Shown: piece by piece, positions 1-8,299 of the stretch
Layout of the letters: each line of letters opens with the position of its first letter
Position numbering within the stretch: position 1 is the stretch's first letter
From: Prevotella sp. UBA2809
Lineage (GTDB): Bacteria > Bacteroidota > Bacteroidia > Bacteroidales > Bacteroidaceae
Reading direction: 5' to 3'
DNA: 43,686 nt
NCBI GenBank assembly: GCA_002351725.1
Contig: DEHD01000024.1
Span: 577-44,262, forward strand
The notes under the pieces: generated by a model
Database searches by the model: none
What the model saw: only the letters and a program-made list of their open reading frames with translations
Told to the model about the DNA's origin: nothing
Made by a program: the position numbers and the translations under genes

Positions 1-69
1 CTGGATCCGATGAAGGATTGCCCGTGCATCGAGAATGTAGCCCGAGAGTATGCTGATCTTCAGCCTTAG
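1..69 (+). CDS. C-terminal fragment of an upstream gene (unrecognised)
   Basis: The first 69 bases are open in frame 1 and end in TAG at 67-69, giving 22 residues that start LDPMKDCPCIE and end EYADLQP. A strong terminator follows 6 bases later, which supports a real gene end here. The start lies outside the window. The Cys-Pro-Cys pair is the only notable motif, and I cannot name the family from so little sequence. Confidence 0.45.
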   Translation: MDPMKDCPCIENVAREYADLQP

Positions 70-75
70 GAAAAC

Positions 76-115
76 GAAAGGCTTTCGCAACCATTGCGAA
101 AGCCTTTCATTTTTG
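76..115 (+). terminator. Rho-independent terminator
   Basis: A perfect 15-bp stem (GAAAGGCTTTCGCAA at 76-90 and its complement at 94-108) with a 3-base loop is followed by ATTTTT. It closes the gene that ends at 69 and separates it from the porin gene. Confidence 0.9.
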
Positions 116-146
116 TGCTTTGTTTGTTGGTATCAAATAAAAGTAT

Positions 147-154
147 TATCTTTG
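147..154 (+). promoter_or_regulatory. -7 box of the porin gene
   Basis: TATCTTTG matches the Bacteroidota -7 consensus TAnnTTTG. It lies only 9 bases before the ATG at 164, so transcription from it would give an almost leaderless mRNA. Confidence 0.6.
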
Positions 155-163
155 CCAAAAGAT

Positions 164-1345
164 ATGTGTAGGGCAATTATATTTGGATTATTGCTGAGCA
201 TAGCTACTAACGCTAATGCGCAGGGCGATAACACCCGAATGGGTGGTAACGACGGAAACTATCAGAGTTTGGCAGAGCGATTTGCCAAACTGGAGAAGAA
301 GAGTGACATGTTTAACCTCTATCTTAACTACTCTGCCAGTGCCCGTACATTGGAGCAAGGCGATGGTTGGGAAACGGGATTCGCCAATAAGGAACTGCGA
401 CTTGAGATAAAAGGAAATCTTACCGACAAGCTTTTTTATCGCCTGCGCCATCGCCTGAACAAAGCCAACAATGCCAAAGGCGAGGATAACTTTGCCAAAG
501 CCACCGACATTATGATGGTGGGCTATAACTTCAGCGACAAGCTATCGCTGATGGCAGGAAAAATGACCCAGATATGGGGAGGTTACGAGTACGACGAGAA
601 TCCTATGTACGTTTATGAATACTCGGATTTCATAAACCATATGGATATCTATATGGCTGGTGCGGTATTAAGCTATAAGCCTGTTCCGACACAAGAGATT
701 GCCATAGAGGTATCGAATAGTTATAACGGCAAGCTGAATGATGAATACGGCGACAATCTTGTTGTGACCGACGGAAAGAGCTATAAGAACGTAGAAAAAG
801 CAAAAGCTCCACTTACATATATATTAAACTGGAATGGAAGTCTATTCAACGACCTGCTACAGACACGTTGGTCGTGCGGACTGCAGACTCAGGCTCGCGA
901 CACTTACTCGCGGATGATTATACTGGGACAGCAACTTAATCTGCCAAAACTGCAATGGTATGTTGACTACTTAGGCACATGGGACGACCTGGACAGACTT
1001 GGTATTGCTACCAACGAGATGTATGGCGATAACATCCGTGCCGGAAAGGTGAACTACAATAGCTTTATTACCAAGATGAGATGGCAGTTTGCACCACAGT
1101 GGAAGCTGATGCTAAAGGGAACCTACGAGACTGCCAGCATGAGGAAATCGGATATAGCCAAGAACTACCGTAAGAGTTACGGTTGGGTTGGCTCATTGGA
1201 ATATTACCCCGACCCAACTCAGGATCTTAGACTTTTTCTGGCATATGTAGGTAAGAAAATAAACTACAGCGACGCATGCGGACTGGCAAACCAACACTAT
1301 AACCGCATAGAATTAGGTTTTATGTATCGCATAAAGTGCTACTAA
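164..1345 (+). CDS. Porin, phosphate-selective O/P-like outer membrane beta-barrel
   Basis: A 393-residue protein starting MCRAIIFGLLLSIATNANAQ, a clear signal peptide ending in an AQ cleavage site, which is why this ATG was chosen over the longer upstream open frame. The mature protein begins with a short helical segment (SLAERFAKLEKK) and continues as alternating amphipathic strands rich in aromatics, with motifs such as LRLEIKGNLTDKLFYRLRHR and MAGKMTQIWGGYEYD. It ends in the aromatic strand GFMYRIKCY. This pattern fits the OprO/OprP-type porin family (Porin_O_P) seen in Bacteroidales. It probably forms an outer membrane channel; the substrate cannot be read from sequence. The next gene encodes a polyphosphate-polymerase operon, so an anion or phosphate link is tempting but is inference only. 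Confidence 0.75.
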   Translation: MCRAIIFGLLLSIATNANAQGDNTRMGGNDGNYQSLAERFAKLEKKSDMFNLYLNYSASARTLEQGDGWETGFANKELRLEIKGNLTDKLFYRLRHRLNKANNAKGEDNFAKATDIMMVGYNFSDKLSLMAGKMTQIWGGYEYDENPMYVYEYSDFINHMDIYMAGAVLSYKPVPTQEIAIEVSNSYNGKLNDEYGDNLVVTDGKSYKNVEKAKAPLTYILNWNGSLFNDLLQTRWSCGLQTQARDTYSRMIILGQQLNLPKLQWYVDYLGTWDDLDRLGIATNEMYGDNIRAGKVNYNSFITKMRWQFAPQWKLMLKGTYETASMRKSDIAKNYRKSYGWVGSLEYYPDPTQDLRLFLAYVGKKINYSDACGLANQHYNRIELGFMYRIKCY

Positions 1346-1373
1346 GTAACTACTTCGCTGAATAAAATACACT

Positions 1374-1419
1374 TTTCACAGAAATAATTTGTGTGAAATA
1401 AATAATCGTATTATCTTTG
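1374..1419 (+). promoter_or_regulatory. Promoter and inverted repeat of the Sel1-VTC operon
   Basis: The -7 box TATCTTTG lies at 1412-1419 and a TTTGTG -33-like element at 1388-1393. A perfect inverted repeat, TTTCACA at 1374-1380 and TGTGAAA at 1392-1398, covers the -33 element and could be an operator or part of a hairpin closing the porin gene. Confidence 0.6.
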
Positions 1420-1448
1420 CCGACGAAATTTAAAATCTTAACAAGGAA

Positions 1449-1916
1449 ATGAGACTAAGAACTATAGCAATAGCGCTGATTGCGCTGACGATGAGTATAA
1501 CTGTTGGTGCGCAGAACATCGACAAGATATACGACGAGGCAAAGGCTCTGTACGATGCCAAGGACTACAAGGCTGCACTGCCAAAACTGAAGGTTGCAGC
1601 CGAGAAAGGACACAAAAAGGCACAATACCGACTGGGACGTTGTTACGATAAGGGGCACGGAGTAGCCGAAGACAACAAGGTGGCTTTTGAGTGGTATCAG
1701 AAGTCGGCCGCACAAGGCTATGCCAAAGGACAGTATGCCTTAGGAAAGTGCTACATGAAAGGAAAAGGCACCACAGCCGACCAGGAGAAAGCCAAGCTGT
1801 GGCTGAAGAAAGCCGTTAAGAACCCAAAAGGCGGACTGAAAGTAAAAGAGAAGATTAAGAAGGAAGCCAAAGAGGGCGACAAGGATGCCAAGAACATACA
1901 AAAACTGCTGAAGTAG
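1449..1916 (+). CDS. Secreted Sel1-like repeat protein
   Basis: A 155-residue protein with a signal peptide (MRLRTIAIALIALTMSITVGAQ). The rest holds Sel1/TPR-type helical repeats: AKALYDAKDYKAALPKLKVA, AEKGHKKAQYRLGRCYDKGHG and AAQGYAKGQYALGKCYMKGKG, the last two with the A-x-x-x-LG-x-x-Y spacing typical of Sel1. The C-terminus is very Lys-rich. Sel1 proteins are scaffolds for protein contacts; this one is predicted to be periplasmic. It is the first gene of an operon with the VTC-domain gene, whose ATG begins 1 base after this stop, so it may act as an accessory of that envelope module. Confidence 0.85.
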   Translation: MRLRTIAIALIALTMSITVGAQNIDKIYDEAKALYDAKDYKAALPKLKVAAEKGHKKAQYRLGRCYDKGHGVAEDNKVAFEWYQKSAAQGYAKGQYALGKCYMKGKGTTADQEKAKLWLKKAVKNPKGGLKVKEKIKKEAKEGDKDAKNIQKLLK

Positions 1917-1917
1917 C

Positions 1918-2664
1918 ATGGACGAACTTCTGAAACCATTTGATACCATTACGCTCGAAGAGATGAAGAGCGTAAAGCTGATGAATCGTACCGACACCAA
2001 GTTTGTTACGAACACCAGTAAGCTGTACCAGCTGCTTAAGATGGCTCAGCAGGACTACTATGTACAGGTGATCGACGGAGAGCGTAATCTTGACTACGAC
2101 ACTACATACTTCGACACCACGGCATTCGACATGTATAACATGCACCAGAGCGGGCATCTGAACCGACAGAAGATACGTTTCCGCACATACTGCATTAACC
2201 ACCTACAGTTTATGGAGGTTAAGACTAAGAACAACCACGGTCGCACAAAGAAGAAACGCATTGAGGTGAGCGATATGGATCTGAACGATGAAGAGAAGCG
2301 CCAGTTTCTGCACAAGCACCTGCGATACGATGTAGAAAAACTGCAGCCTGTGCTTAGCAACCACTTCAGTCGCGTAACGCTGGTGAATAAAGGTATGACA
2401 GAGCGCCTGACTATAGATACCGGTCTTAACTTCCATAATGTGCTCAACGGCAGCGACAAGGACATGGGACAGCTGGTGGTGATAGAACTTAAGCGCGACG
2501 GACTGGTATATTCGCCAGTACTACAGATGCTGCGACAGCTGAGGATCCAGCCTCATGGCTTTTCGAAATACTGCATGGGATCGGCACTCACAGGTCAGGA
2601 TCATCTGCCTGTAAACCGCTTTAAATGCAAAATGATAGAGATAAACAAATTAGTAAATCAATAA
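1918..2664 (+). CDS. VTC-domain polyphosphate polymerase-like protein
   Basis: A 248-residue protein without a signal peptide. It shows the VTC (vacuolar transporter chaperone) triphosphate-tunnel pattern: RTDTKFV near residue 23, the paired YFDT strand, KIRFRTY near 84, MEVKTKNNHGRTKKKRIEV with clustered Lys/Arg near 99-117, a late acidic ELKRDG strand and GFSKYCMGSAL near the end. In yeast Vtc4 such basic residues line a tunnel that makes polyphosphate from ATP. Bacterial VTC domains regularly sit beside DUF4956 and Cthe_2159/CotH genes, as here. The likely role is nucleotide-dependent synthesis of polyphosphate or a similar polymer at the inner membrane. Activity is inferred from family membership. 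Confidence 0.85.
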   Translation: MDELLKPFDTITLEEMKSVKLMNRTDTKFVTNTSKLYQLLKMAQQDYYVQVIDGERNLDYDTTYFDTTAFDMYNMHQSGHLNRQKIRFRTYCINHLQFMEVKTKNNHGRTKKKRIEVSDMDLNDEEKRQFLHKHLRYDVEKLQPVLSNHFSRVTLVNKGMTERLTIDTGLNFHNVLNGSDKDMGQLVVIELKRDGLVYSPVLQMLRQLRIQPHGFSKYCMGSALTGQDHLPVNRFKCKMIEINKLVNQ

Positions 2665-2676
2665 TAATAGAATAAT

Positions 2677-3360
2677 ATGAATTTGCAAGAACTGTTTTCG
2701 GCCGATTTCGGCGAGACCCTGTTGAGATTTATTCTCTGCCTTGTGGTGAACTGGGGTATAGTTAATTTTCTGTATTTCAAGAAGAGTCATCGTCGCGACT
2801 TCTACTTTACATTTATGATTATATCGGTAGCCATCTACTTCCTGGTGTACCTGATGATGGGTATGGACCGAGGAAAGGCCACCATGGGCGTAGGACTGGG
2901 TCTATTCGGTATATTCTCTATCATGAGATACCGCACCGACACAATGCCTGTACGCGAGATGACATATCTGTTTGTAGTGGTTTGTCTGTCGGTGGTTCAC
3001 GCCATGTCATCGGCACTTGGGGTAGACGACAACGGATCCTTGACTGGCACTCCATTATTCGAGCTGATAGTCATAGATGCCATAACTGTTGTGGCGATAC
3101 TCGTGTTTGAGTGTATGCTGAAGGTTAGCGCCACCAAGCTAGTGCAGTACGACCGCATAGAGCTGATTAAGCCAGAGAAGAGTGAAGAGCTGAAAACCGA
3201 CCTGGAGGAGCGACTTGGCGTGAAGGTGCTGAAGGTTGAGGTTGGCGCTGTTGACTTTCTGCGCGACATGGCAGTGCTTCGCGTGAGCTATGAGGGGAAA
3301 AACGCAAGCGATATTAATAACAAACTGAAACTAAAAGATACCGACTATGCACATGTTTAA
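2677..3360 (+). CDS. DUF4956 integral membrane protein
   Basis: A 227-residue protein with about four hydrophobic segments in residues 14-160. It carries the signature stretch FGIFSIMRYRTDTMPVREMT near residue 78, which marks DUF4956. The C-terminal 60 residues are soluble, with a KPEKSEELKTDLEERLG helix and a beta strand pattern resembling an ACT/ferredoxin-like fold. It starts 12 bases after the VTC gene and is its standard partner. A plausible but unproved job is to form the membrane channel or anchor through which the VTC product passes. Its last codons overlap the start of the DUF2490 gene. Confidence 0.85.
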   Translation: MNLQELFSADFGETLLRFILCLVVNWGIVNFLYFKKSHRRDFYFTFMIISVAIYFLVYLMMGMDRGKATMGVGLGLFGIFSIMRYRTDTMPVREMTYLFVVVCLSVVHAMSSALGVDDNGSLTGTPLFELIVIDAITVVAILVFECMLKVSATKLVQYDRIELIKPEKSEELKTDLEERLGVKVLKVEVGAVDFLRDMAVLRVSYEGKNASDINNKLKLKDTDYAHV

Positions 3361-4099
3361 ACGACTGGCTGCTGCGGCACTTATACTTACATCGGCCCTG
3401 CCTATGACTGCACAGAGCGAGGGCGGATTGTATATGAGTGTAGAGGCAGAAAAGAAAATAGACAAAAAGTTAAGTGTGAGCCTTGAGGCCGCCACGCGTT
3501 CACGTAACAACTTCAAGACGATGGACCGCTGGAGCCTTGACCTGGGAGCTGAGTATAAGTTAAACAAGTGGCTTAAGGCTGAAGCTGGTTACATGCTGAT
3601 AGACCAGAACAACCGCGAGAAGATAAACTACAAGACAACTGGTGCCTACGACACCTGGCGCCCAAGCTACTGGAGCATCAAGCACCGCGTGTATGCAGGT
3701 CTCACTGGCTCGTATAAGTTCAGCAACAACATCAAGCTCTCGCTGCGCGAACGATGGCAGTACACCTATCGGCCGGAGAAGACCGTGCAGCGCTGGGACT
3801 TCGACGACGAGGCATGGGAAGACAAGGTACGCACTGGCAAAGGCAAAAACCAGTTGCGCTCACGCTTCGAGATAGCCTACGACAAGAAACGTGCCCTCTT
3901 CACGCCTTATGCCAACGTAGAGCTCTACAACGCGTGGGGCATCGAAAAGATACGCTACACCGTGGGCACCGACATCCATCTGTCCAAACAGCATCAGCTC
4001 GGGGTATTCTACCGCTTCCAGGACATGAAGCAGGTGGATGCCGATGAGTACGACCCCAATATGCACTATATAGGAATAGGATATAAATTTAAATTCTGA
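3353..4099 (+). CDS. DUF2490 outer membrane beta-barrel protein
   Basis: A 248-residue protein with signal peptide MFKRLAAAALILTSALPMTAQ; an ATG two codons upstream (3347) is also possible. Both starts overlap the end of the DUF4956 gene, suggesting translational coupling. The mature part is a run of amphipathic strands (LSVSLEAATRSRNNF, WSLDLGAEYKL, LKAEAGYMLI, LRSRFEIAYD, HQLGVFYRFQDM) ending in IGIGYKFKF with a terminal Phe, the usual barrel insertion signal. DUF2490 barrels are of unknown function. The position after the VTC and DUF4956 genes suggests an outer membrane component of the same envelope process. Confidence 0.8.
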   Translation: MFKRLAAAALILTSALPMTAQSEGGLYMSVEAEKKIDKKLSVSLEAATRSRNNFKTMDRWSLDLGAEYKLNKWLKAEAGYMLIDQNNREKINYKTTGAYDTWRPSYWSIKHRVYAGLTGSYKFSNNIKLSLRERWQYTYRPEKTVQRWDFDDEAWEDKVRTGKGKNQLRSRFEIAYDKKRALFTPYANVELYNAWGIEKIRYTVGTDIHLSKQHQLGVFYRFQDMKQVDADEYDPNMHYIGIGYKFKF

Positions 4100-4101
4100 C
4101 G

Positions 4102-5214
4102 ATGATGAAAAAGATAATGATATGGCTGATGGCTGCGGCAATGATAACAGCCTGCCAGAACGACGATACCGATTTTAGTGAATACATAAACGGAGGACAG
4201 AGTGGCGTTACCACCATCAGCATTGCATACAACGGAACAAGCGTAAGCATTACCGGCGACACAAAAGGATATGTAACTACCAATGGTGCCGACGTAACAG
4301 TAAACGCTACCAATAGTACCGACTCGCTGCTGCTGGTGCTAAGTGGTACGACAACAGACGGTTCGCTCCTTATCTTCAGAGAAAAACAGTTCGGGATTAA
4401 ACTTAACGGTGTGAGCATTAACAACAACGATGGTCCGGCTATCAACAACCAGTGCAGCAAGGCATTATATCTGGATGTAGCAGACGGAACAACCAACACA
4501 CTTACTGACGGCACAAGCTACAACGAGAGCGTGAGCTATCAGCAAAAGGGAACCCTGTTCAGCGAGGGACAGATATACTTCCTGGGCACGGGCACTCTGA
4601 AAGTAACAGGAAACTGCAAGAACGCCATTGCCTGCGATGACTATATTATAATGGATCAGGCTACCGTATATGCCAACACCACCACGGGAAACGGCATAAA
4701 GGTGAACGACGGAATATGGATTAACGGCGGCGCACTGAACATAGGCGTAACTGCCGATGGCGGACGCGGAATAAAGTGCGACTCGACAGTAACCATAAGT
4801 GGTGGCACAACTATAATAACTACCAGTGGCGACTGCGTGTACGATAGCGATGAGCAGGACTACAGCAGCGCTGCCTGCATTAAGTGCGACTACGACTTCA
4901 CTATGACTGCCGGCAAGCTGGTTATGAACAGTAGCGGCGACGGCGGTAAGGGACTTAACTGCAGCACCAAAGTAGCGTTTAGCGGAGGAGAACTTACAGC
5001 CACCACCATAGGCAGCAACGACAACGGCAAGCCTAAGGCCGTAAAAGGAGATGGAGGCATTATTGTGAGCGGTGGTACTTTCAAGGCCAATGTAAACAAG
5101 AGTTGGGCTTGCGACAATGGTACCGACAGCGAGATGCCAGAAGATCACCTTACAGTAACAGGCTCGCCCCAAACTGCAACAATCACAAAGAAATCTGTTG
5201 AGATAACATATTAA
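4102..5214 (+). CDS. Cthe_2159-type carbohydrate-binding surface lipoprotein (short paralogue)
   Basis: A 370-residue lipoprotein: MMKKIMIWLMAAAMITAC with the lipid Cys at 18, followed by acidic residues (QNDDTD) as in Bacteroidota surface-export signals. The body is a parallel beta-helix with the motifs of the Cthe_2159 family (formerly DUF4353): YVLSGTTT-like rungs (LLVLSGTTTDGSLLIF), GNGIKVNDGIWINGG, DGGRGIKCDSTVTISGG and GDGGKGLNCSTKV. The founding member from Clostridium thermocellum binds cellulose/pectin-like glycans, so cell-surface glycan binding is likely, but the ligand here is unknown. It is the last gene of the Sel1-VTC operon and is followed by a strong terminator. A longer paralogue follows. 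Confidence 0.8.
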   Translation: MMKKIMIWLMAAAMITACQNDDTDFSEYINGGQSGVTTISIAYNGTSVSITGDTKGYVTTNGADVTVNATNSTDSLLLVLSGTTTDGSLLIFREKQFGIKLNGVSINNNDGPAINNQCSKALYLDVADGTTNTLTDGTSYNESVSYQQKGTLFSEGQIYFLGTGTLKVTGNCKNAIACDDYIIMDQATVYANTTTGNGIKVNDGIWINGGALNIGVTADGGRGIKCDSTVTISGGTTIITTSGDCVYDSDEQDYSSAACIKCDYDFTMTAGKLVMNSSGDGGKGLNCSTKVAFSGGELTATTIGSNDNGKPKAVKGDGGIIVSGGTFKANVNKSWACDNGTDSEMPEDHLTVTGSPQTATITKKSVEITY

Positions 5215-5233
5215 TCGCGTTTTTCATTGAACG

Positions 5234-5275
5234 AAAAAGCCGGTTTGCTGAATATTTTTGGCACGCCGGCTTTTT
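5234..5275 (+). terminator. Rho-independent terminator of the VTC operon
   Basis: A perfect 10-bp stem, AAAAAGCCGG at 5234-5243 and CCGGCTTTTT at 5266-5275, with a 22-base loop and a T run. It ends the operon before the promoter of the next one. Confidence 0.85.
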
Positions 5276-5280
5276 GTGTT

Positions 5281-5288
5281 TACCTTTG
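5281..5288 (+). promoter_or_regulatory. -7 box of the lipoprotein-LytS-LytTR operon
   Basis: TACCTTTG fits TAnnTTTG, with TTTTTG about 20 bases upstream as a -33-like element. The ATG is at 5312. The -33 element falls inside the loop of the preceding terminator. Confidence 0.7.
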
Positions 5289-5311
5289 CACAAATTTAAA
5301 ACGGTCAATAT

Positions 5312-7084
5312 ATGAAAACGATGATTAAGATGATGCTATTAGCATCTACAGTAATGATGACAAGTTGCCTGGCTGATGATCCTTTCAGCGATGGCAGCAA
5401 TAACTGGGATTATAGCTGGGACGACAATGGGTCGACAACCACCCCTGGTTCTGGAAGCAGTTCTACTACAACAGGGGAACTCACAACCTTCTCTGTAAGT
5501 ATAGACCAGACCTCAGCAGAACCTACAACTACAGCCAGCGAATATCTGCCTGATGAGGAGGATGCACTCGAAAACAACAGTTTTACAACTGAGGTAAACA
5601 TTGACATGAGCAACCCAACAGCCTTTACTGAGAACGGCGTGGAGGTAACGGTTAACGGCGGACACATCACTGCCAACCACAGCTCAACAAAGAACATTTG
5701 CTACGTGCTGAGCGGTACAACTACAAATGGTTCGTTTACAGTAGTAGGTGACAAGAAATATGAGGTAAAACTAAACAATGTAAATATTACAAATCCCGAC
5801 TCGGCAGCACTGAACCTGTTGAGCGGCAAGCGTGCCTATATCATGCTGATCGACGGCACAAGTAATACACTGAGCGACGGTACTGGCGGCAGTCAGAAGG
5901 GAGCCCTGTACTGCAAAGGCAAACTGCTGTTTAACGGCAGTGGAAAACTAAGTGTTACTGGCAACACCAACAACGCCATCCACTCAGCCGACTACATAGT
6001 GTTTCGCAAAGGGAATAATATCTATGCCAACTCTACCGCCAATCACGGTATCAAAGCCAACGACGGAATATTCATCAATGGAGGCATTATCAATGTTGAG
6101 GTGTCGGCCGAAGCTGCTAAGGGCATAAACTGCGAGAGTAACATAATAGTTAACGGCGGTCGCACCACTGTAATAACCACTGGTGGAGGCACATATGACA
6201 CTGAAGACAATGAGGCAAAAGGTGCAGCGTGCATCAAGGCCGACTCTGCGTTCACCATCAATGCAGGCGAGCTGTGGCTGAAAAGCACTGGCAGTGGCGG
6301 CAAAGGCATCAACGTGGATACTGAGGCCAACTTCACTGGTGGAAACGTATACATAGTGACAGAAGGAGGACAGTATAAGAGTAACAACGACACATCATCG
6401 CCTAAGGGCATCAAGGCCGACGGCAACATAAACATCAGCGGCGGTGCTATCTGGGTACGCACCAACGGATATAACGGCGAGGGAATAGAGACCAAGAGCA
6501 CAATGAACATAAGTGGCGGCGAGGTGGCAAGCTACGCTTACGACGATGCTATCAACTCGAAGGGCGACATGACCATAACCGGCGGATATATTTATGCCCA
6601 AGGCAAGAACAACGATGGCATGGATGCCAATGGTAATATCTACATCAAAGGCGGACTGATATACGCCATCTGCTCTGGTTCTCCAGAAGTTGCTATCGAT
6701 GCCAATACCGAAGGCGGAAAGAAACTATATCTAACAGGAGGCACCGTGGTAGCCGTAGGAGGACTTGAGAACGGCAGCAGCTTGTCGCAGTCATGCTATC
6801 AGGCCTCATCGTGGAGCAAGAACACTTGGTACACCATGACCTACGACAGCAACACCTTCTCGTTCAAGACACCATCGAGCGGTGGTAGCGGACTGGTTGT
6901 ATCATCAGCAGCAACTCCTACCCTATCATCAGGAACAACTATCAGTGGCGGCTCAAGCATATTTGGCGGCATCGGCATCATGAGCGGCAGCGTAAGCAAT
7001 GGCACAAGCGTATCGTTATCGAGCTACACCGGTGGCAACGGTATGGGCGGCGGTGGCGGTTTTGGCCCTGGCGGATGGCACTGA
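5312..7084 (+). CDS. Cthe_2159-type carbohydrate-binding surface lipoprotein (long paralogue)
   Basis: A 590-residue lipoprotein (MKTMIKMMLLASTVMMTSC, lipid Cys at 19, then LADDPF). A Ser/Thr/Gly linker (residues 25-70) leads to a long beta-helix with repeated rungs: CYVLSGTTTNGSFTVVGD, NHGIKANDGIFINGG, SGGKGINVDTEANFTGG, GEGIETKSTMNISGG and NDGMDANGNIYIKGG. It shares order and motifs with the 370-residue paralogue upstream, so the two arose by duplication. The C-terminus is extremely Gly-rich (GMGGGGGFGPGGWH). A surface glycan-binding or structural role is likely. The two-component genes follow within about 55 bases without a terminator, so sensor and lipoprotein are probably made together. 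Confidence 0.8.
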   Translation: MKTMIKMMLLASTVMMTSCLADDPFSDGSNNWDYSWDDNGSTTTPGSGSSSTTTGELTTFSVSIDQTSAEPTTTASEYLPDEEDALENNSFTTEVNIDMSNPTAFTENGVEVTVNGGHITANHSSTKNICYVLSGTTTNGSFTVVGDKKYEVKLNNVNITNPDSAALNLLSGKRAYIMLIDGTSNTLSDGTGGSQKGALYCKGKLLFNGSGKLSVTGNTNNAIHSADYIVFRKGNNIYANSTANHGIKANDGIFINGGIINVEVSAEAAKGINCESNIIVNGGRTTVITTGGGTYDTEDNEAKGAACIKADSAFTINAGELWLKSTGSGGKGINVDTEANFTGGNVYIVTEGGQYKSNNDTSSPKGIKADGNINISGGAIWVRTNGYNGEGIETKSTMNISGGEVASYAYDDAINSKGDMTITGGYIYAQGKNNDGMDANGNIYIKGGLIYAICSGSPEVAIDANTEGGKKLYLTGGTVVAVGGLENGSSLSQSCYQASSWSKNTWYTMTYDSNTFSFKTPSSGGSGLVVSSAATPTLSSGTTISGGSSIFGGIGIMSGSVSNGTSVSLSSYTGGNGMGGGGGFGPGGWH

Positions 7085-7138
7085 CACAATAATTCAATGA
7101 TATCTACGTTAATTAGATTAGGAATAGGAATGATAATA

Positions 7139-8299
7139 ATGAAGAATCAATCGAGACAGGAGAACCTGGCATACGGTGTAGCGTGGAGTCTGCTATTTGC
7201 CACTCCAGTACTAAGTCTATATCTTCGCACTACCAACGATCCTTATATGGAATTCAACTGGGGTGAGGTTTTCTTTGTGTGGGGTAGGTTCAGTATATTC
7301 CTATTACTATTCCTCATCCATAATTTCCTGTTGGCACCATTACTGATACATCAGAATAAGCGCAAACTCTACGCATCAATCATGACTGCATTGATAGCAG
7401 TATTCATCGTTTTCCAGTGTACCAACAGGCCTAACTTCGGGAAACGTGAGGGATTCCGTCCGCACAAGATGGAACAGCGTGAGGATTTTCCGCCAAAGTT
7501 TGAGGAGTTCGAGGAATTCCGAAAGCATGAGCCACGCAATGAAGGGCCACGCAATGAAGAGCCAAGAATGGGGCGCCGCCATACGCCACCGCTGTTCGTT
7601 GGCGAGCACGATGTGCTGAGCATTGCAGTGCTGCTACTGATGTTCGGTGCTAACCTGGGCACCAAGTATTACTTCCGCTCGCGTAGAGACCAACGCAAGC
7701 TGGAGGAACTGGAGAAGCAGAATCTGGAGCAGCAGTTGGAATATCTGAAATATCAGATAAACCCACACTTTTTCATGAATACACTGAACAACATCCATGC
7801 CTTGGTGGACATAGACCCATCAAAAGCTCAGGAAACCATCCGTGAGCTATCAAAGATGATGCGCTTTGTGCTGTACGAGGGCGACAAGAGCGGTGTGCCA
7901 CTGACTAAGGAGTTCGAGTTTATACGCAACTACACCAAGCTGATGCAATTACGCTACAGTGATAAGGTAAAGATAACGGTTGACATACCCGAAGAGGCAC
8001 CCGACGTGACCATCCCGCCACTGATGCTGATATCGTTTATTGAGAATGCATTCAAGCATGGCATCAGTTACCAGCACGATTCGTTTATCGATATCAAACT
8101 GGAAATCTCTCAGCCCACCTCTAACCTCCTGTTTACGTGCCGGAACTCAAAAGCAGAGGTACCTAATCAGGAGAAAGGCGGCGTGGGACTGACAAACGTA
8201 AAGAAGCGACTTGATCTGCTATACGACAAGAGTTATACACTTGAGATTAAAGACGAACCAGATATTTATATTGTTGAACTAAAGATACCACTAAGATGA
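7139..8299 (+). CDS. LytS/YpdA-type sensor histidine kinase
   Basis: A 386-residue protein from the ATG at 7139 (MKNQSRQEN); in-frame ATGs at 7097 and 7130 would add 14 or 3 residues. Three hydrophobic segments occupy roughly residues 10-110 and a fourth lies near 165-185. Between them is a 50-residue highly charged loop (FRPHKMEQ, PRNEGPRNEEPR) containing a 15-bp DNA direct repeat. A coiled coil leads to the His_kinase domain, with the phospho-acceptor motif YLKYQINPHFFMNTLNNIH and the ATPase N-box IENAFKHG and GVGLTNVKKRL. It should autophosphorylate and pass phosphate to the LytTR regulator whose start overlaps its stop by 4 bases. The signal is unknown; the neighbouring surface lipoproteins point to an envelope cue. 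Confidence 0.9.
   Translation: MKNQSRQENLAYGVAWSLLFATPVLSLYLRTTNDPYMEFNWGEVFFVWGRFSIFLLLFLIHNFLLAPLLIHQNKRKLYASIMTALIAVFIVFQCTNRPNFGKREGFRPHKMEQREDFPPKFEEFEEFRKHEPRNEGPRNEEPRMGRRHTPPLFVGEHDVLSIAVLLLMFGANLGTKYYFRSRRDQRKLEELEKQNLEQQLEYLKYQINPHFFMNTLNNIHALVDIDPSKAQETIRELSKMMRFVLYEGDKSGVPLTKEFEFIRNYTKLMQLRYSDKVKITVDIPEEAPDVTIPPLMLISFIENAFKHGISYQHDSFIDIKLEISQPTSNLLFTCRNSKAEVPNQEKGGVGLTNVKKRLDLLYDKSYTLEIKDEPDIYIVELKIPLR

Noticed and set aside
1374..1398. CRP/FNR-type binding site before the Sel1 gene
   Set aside because: The half-sites are in the reverse order (TTTCACA...TGTGAAA rather than TGTGA...TCACA), so the match to the CRP consensus is false.
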